From NCBI GenBank assembly GCA_009193035.1, contig SWDT01000108.1, positions 1 through 64,000 of the forward strand: a DNA stretch of 64,000 bases. The letters are read 5' to 3'. The position numbers and the translations under genes are program-made. The notes under the pieces are model-generated. The model saw only the letters and a program-made list of their open reading frames with translations, searched no databases and was not told where the DNA came from. This document shows, piece by piece, positions 55,520 to 64,000 of the stretch; positions within the stretch are counted from its first letter, which is position 1, and the number at the start of each line of letters is the position of its first letter. Origin of the DNA: Halicephalobus mephisto (taxonomy: Eukaryota; Nematoda; Chromadorea; Rhabditida; Panagrolaimidae).

Positions 55520-57081
55520 AAGTTGAAAATTCTGTAAAAATTTATTAAATAATTTTAAAAAAATTTATTAAATAATTTTAGAAAAAATTTATTAAATAAT
55601 TTTAGAAAAAATTTATTAAATAATTTTAGAAAAAAAATAAGCAAAAAAAATCATTAATTAAAACACGGAATTTTTTAAAATAAAGATTTATGTGAATTTT
55701 AAAAAATGAAAAAGAAAGTGAAAGAAACTTAAGTCGCCCTCAATTGCCTCTGGGGATAATTAGGGAGATCAAGATTACGAGATTTTCCTTTCGCAAAAAT
55801 TCCAGAAATTAGGGGATTATGCAACGATTAGGATCTTTTAGATAATTTCTCTTCGAAGTTAAATATCTCATTTTTGAATATAAATAATTAGAAAAAAGAA
55901 ACCAAAAATGCGTTTTAAAATATAAAATAATATTTAAAAATCAAAAACTAACATTATTACGAAATAATATCAACACGAATTTAAAAAACATTTTCGAAAT
56001 TTTCAGAATTATACAATTTAAAAATCAAAAATTATTTTTTCGACAAAATTAAAATAAATTTTTTTAATAAAAATTTTTTAAAAATAAAAATAAATTTTTT
56101 TATAGATTTTTTAAAAATAAAAATTAATTTTTTTTTAATAAAAATTTTATTTTTTATAAAATTGACAATCTTCGAAAATCAAGGTGCAGATGATCTCTCG
56201 GTGTTGGTGATTTTTCGTTTCGCTTCGGAAAAACCGGCTCAGAAAACCTCAAAAAGAACAACAAAAGAAGAATCAGAAATGACGTGAGCTAATTACTTCT
56301 TCAAGTACCCTCAACGTCTCCAGGTAAATGAAACTGGAAAACTCCTCGTCCAATTTCAATATCGCATTATTCAAAAAAAGTAAAAGTGTGTCGAACGAAA
56401 TTCGAAAAACTGTCCCAGCACGAATTTTTGAAGTTTTCCACTCGAGACCGAATATTTAAAAATTAAACATTTTTATATTAAAAAATTTTGATTAATTTAT
56501 TAAATTACAAATCAATAAAAATCGGAAATTTTTCCTTCAAAATCAAAAAAATTCTCCCAACACGAATTTTCAAATTTTCCACTCGAGACCTGAAATAAAA
56601 AATCCAATTTTTATAACTATCAAGTTTTAAAGTACTTCATAGATTTTTAAAAATCAGTTTTTTAATTTTATCTGACAACTATAATAATATTATTTTAAAA
56701 AACAACACATGTCTAATAAAATCTCGGAAAATTGTCTCAGCACGAATTTTCAAATTTTCCAATCAAGACCTAAAATGAAAAACTAAATTTTCATAACTCC
56801 ACAAAAATTTGAAAACATTTAGAAAATTTAGAAAATTACATAATTTTTTTAACTTAATCTATGAAAACTAAGCTCAAGGAAATCCACCAAAAACGAGCGA
56901 CTTTCGTTCATTAAATAAAAGAAAAAACGAAAATCAGAATCAAGATGCAATAAAGATCTAGCGCAATTGTCTTGCCTCTGGCGCTTAGTTTTCCTCAAAA
57001 AACGGAGGAGAATTAATTGATGCGAGGTTATCGAAATATCTCATTTATTATAATCAAAAGAATTTTAAAATTTACTACATT
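55520..57081. other. AT-rich intergenic region with dispersed repeats
   Basis: 55545-55640 holds four units of about 30 bp with AAATTTATTAAATAATTTTA. Three blocks at 56410-56475, 56565-56600 and 56730-56780 share CAGCACGAATTTT and TTTTCCACTCGAGACC, reverse complements of the family at 31990-32525. No gene seen. Confidence 0.5.
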
Positions 57082-57900
57082 TTATTGAACTTTTTGTGAT
57101 TTTTCCTGTTTTTCACGTTGGAATTTCTTTCCGCCACTTTTGATGTAAGATTCGTAGAAGAATTTTCCGAACAAGTAGACGTAGCTGATTTCCATAAGTA
57201 GACAGTACATGTATGTTCCGAAATGCATTTCACAATTAGTTCCACTCAGGACCAAATAAGCCACATGGAACAGAACAGCGTGGGTGATGACAAATTGGGT
57301 GATTTGGAGGAACGTGATGCATTGGGCGATGGCCGCAGGGGCTCTGATTTTGCAGGCTGCGAGGAAGTAATAGGAGTACATGATGGCGTGAACAGAGAAG
57401 TTCAGCCAGATGATCCAGGAGTTGTAGGCGGTTCCATCTGCATACGTCAACATACCGTAATTCAACGTAGCTACATGATGATACCAATGAAGGAACATCA
57501 GAGGACGTTTTCTGAAGACGATGAATAAGGTATCTCCGAGTTCTGCGATCTTCGACAAACAGAACAAAAACGACCAAAGTCCGGAAGTCCCTTTGAAGAA
57601 GTCCCCAGTGTAGCAGTAAGAAGCCGAAAGTCCTTTGTTTCTGATCTCCGAAGCCAGGCCCACGGTAGTGACGATGGAGCCCCCGATGCTGAACAAGGCC
57701 AGCCACAGATTCCAAAGTTGAAGTCCTAATCTCAGTTCTAGAGGTTTCCTGTCCTTCATCAAGTATTTAATCGAAAAAATAACAAAAACATAAGTCATAG
57801 AAATCCAGAAGCTCGGCCAATAGACATCAGAGGCATATTGTTTGGCCTCTTCGTAATTGAATGGGGTACTGGAGACGATTTTCAAGAATCCGGCCAACAT
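57082..57900 (-). CDS. Fatty acid elongase, ELO family
   Basis: A single uninterrupted frame of 272 residues from the ATG at 57900 to the stop at 57082. ELO enzymes catalyse condensation of malonyl-CoA with a fatty acyl-CoA at the ER. Seven membrane segments are visible. Order of motifs: KIAELGDTLFIVFRKRP, LMFLHWYHHVATLNYGML with the HxxHH histidine box, NFSVHAIMYSYYFL and QITQFVITHAVL. C-terminal KKFQREKQEKSQK is a Lys-rich ER-retention-like tail. All catalytic signatures are intact. No introns, which is uncommon for nematode ELO genes and could mean retrotransposition. TATAAAAG (57941-57950, minus) lies 40-50 bp upstream and a TGATAA site at about 57983. The paralogue number cannot be fixed from sequence alone. 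Confidence 0.92.
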   Translation of the reverse strand: MLAGFLKIVSSTPFNYEEAKQYASDVYWPSFWISMTYVFVIFSIKYLMKDRKPLELRLGLQLWNLWLALFSIGGSIVTTVGLASEIRNKGLSASYCYTGDFFKGTSGLWSFLFCLSKIAELGDTLFIVFRKRPLMFLHWYHHVATLNYGMLTYADGTAYNSWIIWLNFSVHAIMYSYYFLAACKIRAPAAIAQCITFLQITQFVITHAVLFHVAYLVLSGTNCEMHFGTYMYCLLMEISYVYLFGKFFYESYIKSGGKKFQREKQEKSQKVQ

Positions 57901-57940
57901 TGTTGATTTTGAGAAGATCGAGTCACGCCATATGAGTACC

Positions 57941-57988
57941 CACTTTTATAGGTAAATCTGAAAGTTCTTTGATTCCTCGCTTTTATCA
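57941..57988 (-). promoter_or_regulatory. Elongase promoter: TATA box and GATA site
   Basis: TATAAAAGTG reads on the minus strand at 57950-57941, about 45 bp before the ATG. TGATAA (minus) is at 57988-57983. Such GATA sites are typical of intestinally expressed lipid genes in rhabditids. Confidence 0.45.
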
Positions 57989-58877
57989 ATCGGCCCAGAA
58001 ATAAGGTGATGACCAGTTAGAAAAAATAATAATCAGGTTTTCACGTGTTTTTCCGAACAAACTTTTGAAGCAAAAATTTATGTTATTTATTTGGAAAAAT
58101 AAATTTAAAAACCGTTTAAAATAATTTAAATTTTTCAAAAAGTAAATTTTTTAAAATTTAATTGTAAGTAATGATTCAGAAACAAGACGACGAAAAAAAT
58201 TGGTTTTTTTGAAAGTATTTGATTCTCACGGATTCTGATGACGTCGAGATAATGTGTCTTTATACCTGGCGAAATCAGTAATTGAATCTCAATCAAAAAT
58301 GTCGCTTTTTCAATTGTCTAAATCGTTTGCAATTTCTTCATTAAAACGATCAACAAACTTTTCCGTCGAAGATATCAGGAATTCTTTGATTAAGAAGATT
58401 AGCAACAGCTTATTGATCAAGGATATAGATAATAATTTTTCTGTTGGAAAAGTCAACAATTAGTTCTCAACCAAGAAGATCGACGATAGCTTCTTAATCA
58501 AAAAGATCAAGAATATCCTTTATCAAAGATATCAACAGTAGCTTATTAACCAAGAAGATCATTAGCTGTTGCTCTATTGAGGAAGCTTGAGATCCTGCCA
58601 TCACTTAAAAATCGAGTGTTCTTTAATCAGTCATTAATCAAAGATCTATTACTGTTTCATCGATTGATCAAGTTCTGATTATTATGTCTCTTTCATCATT
58701 GATTTCAATGCAACGGGGAATTCACCAGCTCTAATTATGAGTTCTTTCCGAAGTACCAACTCCTATTCCAGCACCTTCAACCGATACATAGTTGTTATTG
58801 TTACTGTAGTTTCATATTCCTAAAGTAACGGTTATATTATCAAGTATTGACAACAATACTCTCAATTTTGTCTTTTT
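57989..58877. other. Intergenic region with degenerate repeats
   Basis: From about 58320 to 58570 degenerate units of roughly 30-60 bp share AAGAAGATCA and AACAGCTTATTGATCAA. A 69-codon frame (58254-58463) runs through them, giving SLIKKISNSLLIKDI-like units, but stops follow at once. Not convincing as a gene. Confidence 0.45.
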
Positions 58878-59030
58878 GATCGGAACGGCGGTAACGCCAC
58901 CGATCCAGAGAGACTGTTAACAGTCTTAACAAAGATTTATCGACCGTGTTGCGTTTGTATTTTATAACGTGTCTATAATAATGGTTTAATTATCCAAGTT
59001 TGAGATTTGTGTTCGGAATAAAGTAACGAA
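58878..59030 (+). repeat. Dispersed repeat, copy 2 of family at 24057
   Basis: Shares GATCGGAAC, CCAGAGAGACTGTTAACAGT, CTTAACAAAG and GTTGCGTTTGTATTT blocks with 24057-24205 in the same orientation. About 150 bp, no coding. Confidence 0.65.
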
Positions 59031-59559
59031 GAGACAACATTTCGAACACTTTTACATCAACTTCAATGATGCCACTTTCATAATTGTTAGGGAAATGTTC
59101 AAATAAGTTTTTCTAACATTATTATGAATATCCTTTTCCGAAATAGAACCTCAGGGACTTCATGTAACGAACAAAAACAATGATCACTTGGATATCAAGA
59201 TTTATTTTTCAAATAACTCCTATTTCATCGCAATTTTTTTCTATTGGTTTTTTACTGTCAATCCATCAACGTATGCTATGTGATTTGGCTAGAAATGACA
59301 TCAAATAAGATAAACTACAACTGCTGTATGTCATCTAATCCGATGCCTACATCCGCATCAAGCAGCTCTTTCAACTCGAATGAAATTGAACAATATGACT
59401 TTATCTACTATGACTAACAGCGAAAACAGTGTTTGTTGATTCTCTCGTCCCAAATTTAGGTAACTATGGCTTTAAAACAACTAAACACGATAGACTATTA
59501 AAGGTATAAAAAATAGGTACATTGTATAAAATGTATGAATACATTAAAACGATCCTGAT

Positions 59560-59850
59560 GTATCAGATACATTGTATTCAATGTATAGTTGCATTAAGTT
59601 GACATAAGTATGTTGAATATAATGTATCTGATAAAATAGAGTTGTTTTAATGTATTTATACATTGAATATGATATCGGTGCATCATATTTAATGTACTAA
59701 TACATTGAGTATAGTGTACTGATAAAATAGAGTTGTTTTAATGTATCCATACATTAAATACAATGCATCGATACCCTATTTAATATACCTATACATTGAA
59801 TATAATGTATCTGATACAATAGAGTTGTTTTAATGTATCCTTTTTTGTGT
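59560..59850 (+). repeat. Satellite array, about 92-bp unit
   Basis: AGAGTTGTTTTAATGTAT recurs at about 59637, 59729 and 59821, a spacing of 92 bp. Each unit contains CATTGAATATAATGTATCTG and variants. About three units with AT-rich, partly palindromic TACATT/AATGTA motifs. Similar motifs occur near 27050 and 27370. Confidence 0.8.
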
Positions 59851-60678
59851 AACATGCGGAAAATCGTCAAAAATACACTTCTTCTGCAGCATTTCTTTTT
59901 GAATGACTTTTTTCACTTTCCTAATTCATCAATAAAACGAAAATAACAGCAATTTCTTATTGTCTTCACTCAAATTTAGGTAATTAAAGTTTTAAAATAA
60001 CTAATTAGAATTCATTATTGTGTTACTCAGAAAATCATCAAAAATAAAGTTCTTCTTCAGAATTTCTCTTTTAAATTATTTCTTTTATCTTTGGGATTTA
60101 TCTACATGACATAAATAATGTTAAAAATTTATTTTTAAATTTCGAACTCGGACAACTGAAATTTCGAAATCATGAAACACGATCAATTTTACAGTATGTG
60201 CATAATCATTAAAAATAAAGTTTTAACAATCTTTTTCGGTTTTATTTGTATGACAAAAATAATAAAAAATATTAATTATATCCTTCCAACTTGGATAATC
60301 AAGGTTTTAAAATAATCAAATACAATTATTACAGTATACGGATGATCATTAAAAATCTTAATTTTTTAATGTTTTTTAAGAAAATTCAATTTTTAATAAT
60401 TTTAAATTTCTTTTAAGAAAATTTAATCTTTAATATTTTTAAATCTCTTTTAAAAAATTTAATTTTTTATTGTTTTTTTTTTAAATTTTCTTGGATTAAC
60501 TTTGAAAAGAACTAGTCAAACTCCATTTTTTGTTGTTTCTGAGTTTTTCGTTGAAATTGATTGATCTTTTTTGTTCCGTTCCGTCTTTCTGTTTCCTCTG
60601 ATAAAAGGATAATAACGTTGCTCCAGTCTATTTTCCATGAGGTTTCTATCGATTATTATAGATTAATTATATTTTAGA
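59851..60678. other. ERMP1-like gene 5' flank
   Basis: AT-rich, with two related blocks (59864-59950 and 60018-60065) carrying AAATCGTCAAAAAT and CTTCTTC. No gene. TATATTTTAG at 60668-60677 is a likely spliced-leader acceptor immediately before the start codon. Confidence 0.35.
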
Positions 60679-61089
60679 ATGAGAAAAAGAAGAGAAAATC
60701 CGTATTCAGAACTCCAAAAAGAGGATTCAAAAGAACAAGAACAAAAACGAGAAAGAAGAAGATCTCAACTAGGTCCGTTCGTCTGGCTTGTCCTCGTCCT
60801 GGGCATTATCCCGATCTCTTGCTTTGTCCATTACTGTCATCTGAGGTTACCAGAACCCCTCGATCCAAATCCAGGTCGGTTTAATTTATTATTTACTTAC
60901 TATCAACCAGTTAATCAATTATATATGAACTTTTAAATTTTAAATTTAAAAAAATTAATTTTTTCAAATTTTCCAAATTAAAAAAGTTAAATTTTCAAGT
61001 TTGATTGAAAAATATAAAAAATTTATATCGAGATAATTTTTCGGAGATATTTGGACTTTTTTGATAATGTTATTTGATTAATTTTTGTT

Positions 61090-61124
<35 letters not shown>

Positions 61125-64000
61125 TTGTTGGATTTCAGAAAACACAAGATTTTCCGAAAAAAGAGCCTTCAGAATCGTGAATGAATTGAGCGACATCGGG
61201 CCGAAGCCTTCTGGATCCCCTGCTTGTGAACGTGACACGATCAATGTTCTTCGAAGAGAACTGAGTCTTCTGAAGAAGAACGCGGAAAAAGGACCTCACA
61301 AACTAGAAATTGAACTTCAGAATCCTTCTTCGTGTTTCTTGATTCCGAAGTTCGACGTGGACGGATTCGGGCTTTGTTACAGGAACGTCTCCAACGTGGT
61401 CGTCAGGCTGACTTCCAGAGACCGAAGTGCCCTGGACGGACCCTCGGGGGCTCTGTTGTTGAACTGCCATTACGACAGCTGGCCCACGAGTCCTGCCGGT
61501 TCAGACGACCTGGCTGCGTGTGGAATCATGTTGGAACTTATCAGAATCCTAGGCGATCCCGAAGCGAAACCTGTTCCACATGATGTAATTTTTCTCTTCA
61601 ATGGAGCTGAAGAATCGTCACTTTTGGCTTCTCATGGATTCATCACTCAACACGGATTCAGACACGAAATCAAAGGTTTCATAAACATGGAAGCCAGTGG
61701 GTCCGGAGGCCGGGAGGTCCTCTTCCAAGCCGGACCTGACTCCCAGTGGCTCCTGAATGCTTACTTGGAAGCAGCTCCTCGACCCTTCTGCTCCGTCGTG
61801 GGCCAGGAGATCTTCCAAAGCGGCATCGTCCCCAGTGACACCGACTTCAGAATCTTCAGAGATCACGGGAAAATGTCAGGTAAAATTTTCCAAGTTATTC
61901 AATCAAAAAATATCTAATATAAAAAAATTCTTCAAAATTATAAAAGACTTGAAAAAAATTTTTAATTTTTCGGAGCTTTATTGAATTTCGAAAGATTCTG
62001 AAATTTTGAAAATTTCCGATTTTCTAGAATCTTCCACTAGGTTCTAGAAGATTTCGAAATTTGAATAAATTAAAAAAGTTTTGGAGCTTTTCTGAATTCC
62101 AGAAAATTCTGAAATTTTCTAAAATCTTCGATTATGTTTTAAAAAATTCCAAAAACTTCTGATTTTAGAAAATTCCAGAATTTCCCACTGGATTCTGGAA
62201 GATTTCGAAATTTGACTAGATTTTTAAAATTTTTCAGAATCAAAAAATTAAAAAATTTTGTAAAATTTAATTTAAAAGGAAATTACAGGATTGGATTTCG
62301 CCTTCGCTCAGAACGCCTACTGGTGGCATACAGAATTCGATGAAGCCAGAAGAATCTCCCCCGGAAGTCTCCAGAGGGCCGGAGAGAACATCCTCGAAGT
62401 CATCCGGTACACCCTGAAGGACGGGTACTTTGAGAAACATTCTTCAACAGAATATTCGAATTTTGTTTTTTTCGATTTTCTCGGATTAACGGCCTTCGCT
62501 TATTCCAAATCTGTCACTTGGATTCTGAATGTCCTGGCTGCTGTGGCCCTGTTTGTGGCGATCTGGAAGAGATTAGGGGATTTCGGAGTTCTCGGGGGTA
62601 AATTTCATTACTTTTTTTAAATTTAAAGAAATTTGAAGTTTCTTTAATTGACTGGTTCTGAAGTTTTCAAAAATTTTAAAATTTATGGAATTCTGAAATT
62701 TTCTACCAATTTCTGCTAAATTCTGAAAAATTCTAATTTAATTCTAAAAAACTGGAATTTTCCATAGAATCCTAAAAGTTTCTAATTTAATGTTAAAAAA
62801 ATTTAAAAATCGCTTAGATTCTGAAAATTTTCAAAAATTTCAACTGGATTCTAAAATGTGTCAAATTTTGGAGATTCCTAAAAAATATGAAATTTTTTAA
62901 TTTCTAAAGAATATGAAATTTTTTAATTTCTAAAGAATCTGAAATTTTTTAATTTCTAAAGAATATGAAATTTTTTAATTTCTAAAGAATCTGAAATTTT
63001 TAAATTTCTAAAGAATCTGAAATTTTTAAATTTCTAAAAAATATGAAATTTTTTAATTTTAGTTTCGAAACTTGGGATTTTCAAATACTGGATAATGTCC
63101 TTTTTCCTTTATCCGTTGATCATCGCCGTAATCTTCCTCTGCAACAGATACCAAATTTACGTTTTGAACGAAGTTTTTGATGGAAAATTACTGTGGTTAA
63201 GCAAACATTCGGTCGTCATCCCGCTGTTCATTATTCCGGCAGTTTTCTATTGTTTCATGGATTTTTCTTTTTTCATCATGCTTCATCCGAGTGTAGGTTA
63301 TTTTCCATATATCAACGTCATATGTTAGAAAATTCATATATGAACTTCCTCCAAAATTGTCTCAACACGAAATTTTTAAAAAGTAGAATAATTTTCGAAA
63401 TTTTTACGATCATTTCGTAACCACTCATACTATTATAAAATTTATGTAAACTTTGTATCGAAAATTTGAAAAAAAGTCTTTCAAAATTGCTTTAAAACAA
63501 ATTTTTAGGATTTTAAAGAAAATAAAAAAGCGCGAGTGAAGACAGGGCGAGTTGATTTTAGTCAATTGCCAGATTTTCCATTTTTCTATCTCAACTCGCT
63601 CCTGCGCGCCAATTCAAAAATTATAGAATAAATTATAAAATTTCTCATTTAATTATAACATTTATAATTACTTATTTCATTGATTCTAGCCAGAAATCAG
63701 AATTGCCTTTGCTTGGGGACTGTTTGACGCTCATAACATCTTCATGCTGACGGCAATGTGGATCTTGACGGCTTTAGGATCTGCTGGAGGATTTATTTTC
63801 CTCACAATGTTGATTCCGACGTTCTTGGACGCGATTGCAAGAGTGATAATCCCAAATAAAGGTTAGTTGATGGATTATTGGTAAATTTCAAATTTATTTT
63901 AGGCCACACTTTACATCCTTATCACCACCTCCTTTTCACAATCCCTATGGCGATTCCTGGATTGCTGTGTTTGATATATAATTTCGAAGTAGTTTTGTCT
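60679..64000 (+). CDS. ER metallopeptidase 1-like peptidase M28 (right end missing)
   Basis: Six exons so far: 60679-60874, 61139-61879, 62289-62597, 63063-63292, 63690-63862 and 63903 to the edge. The protein has a basic cytosolic start, one membrane span (FVWLVLVLGIIPISCFVHY), a luminal M28 zinc-aminopeptidase domain and several more spans; the C-terminus is cut off. Zinc ligands and catalytic residues are present: NCHYDSWPTSPAGSDDLA (His and Asp), FLFNGAEESSLLASH (Glu pair), FINMEASGSGGRE, VPSDTDFRIF and HTEFDEARRI with the last His. ERMP1 proteins sit in the ER membrane; substrates are poorly known. A TTTTAG acceptor lies one base before the ATG. Intron 5 (63293-63689) includes a GCGCGC-type repeat and intron 2 TTCTAGAA units. 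All seen motifs are intact. Confidence 0.9.
63526..63612 (-). repeat. GCGCGCAGGAGCGAGT repeat, inverted copy
   Basis: On the minus strand reads TTGGCGCGCAGGAGCGAGTT then ATGGAAAATCTGGCAATT and ends in AACTCGCCCTGTCTTCACTC. It matches the two copies in the TMEM144 first intron. Confidence 0.75.

Noticed and set aside
57223..57715. Plus- and minus-strand frames of 101 and 159 codons within the ELO gene
   Set aside because: Shadows in other frames of the elongase coding region.
58254..58463. 69-codon frame with SLIKKISNSLLIKDI-like units
   Set aside because: It is a reading through degenerate DNA repeats, with stops directly after and in neighbouring units.

Overview
The window reads as nuclear DNA of a nematode, most likely a rhabditid. 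The genes are split by introns of about 40 to 600 bp with GT and TTTCAG borders. Several first exons begin right after a TTTTAG or TTTCAG acceptor, as in spliced-leader trans-splicing. Many products are families seen or expanded in nematodes (DB-domain proteins, GT10 fucosyltransferases, a carotenoid oxygenase, an ERMP1-type M28 peptidase, an ELO elongase). Introns and intergenic DNA are very AT-rich and full of short repeats. No species can be named from the sequence. Exon borders were set by eye from reading frame and splice consensus.

Region 1 (1-8.1 kb) is rich in mobile-element debris. It holds a tRNA-like cloverleaf, three copies of a long inverted-repeat arm, and parts of a Maverick/Polinton: two copies of its adenain-like protease and the C-terminus of its DNA polymerase B. 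Between them lie an intact-looking S1-type serine-protease-fold gene and a tiny secreted peptide gene with a TATA box and GATA sites.

Region 2 (8.1-26.5 kb) is mainly on the minus strand. It has an adhesion-type GPCR with an unusual repeat tail and a degenerate GPS, a decayed Helitron ending in a GC-rich hairpin, a three-domain extracellular protein, an SLC34-type phosphate transporter, an SF1 helicase fragment, and an alpha-1,3-fucosyltransferase.

Region 3 (26.5-43.4 kb) is mostly housekeeping. Genes are a carotenoid cleavage oxygenase (-), a ShK-like plus DB cysteine-rich secreted protein (+), the histone chaperone NASP (-), TMEM42 (+), ceramide glucosyltransferase (-) and the retromer subunit VPS35 (-). 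NASP and TMEM42 diverge from a 400-bp region holding a tandem duplication, each half with an E2F-like site.

Region 4 (43.4-64 kb) alternates repeat arrays and genes: small DNA-transposon relics, an open-frame 63/69-bp repeat, TMEM144 (+), a piggyBac deletion derivative with intact TTAA-flanked ends, a long secreted protein with two related Cys-rich domains and a (VQNP)n array (-), an intronless ELO elongase (-), and the first six exons of an ERMP1-like peptidase (+) that runs off the right edge.

The genes do not form a pathway. CGT, ELO, BCO, ERMP1 and VPS35 share membrane-lipid and secretory themes, but that may be chance. No complete new system was found. The best leads are the GPCR with a probably non-cleavable GPS and repeat tail, the three-domain extracellular family, the Maverick remnants with solo inverted-repeat arms, and the duplicated E2F-like module.
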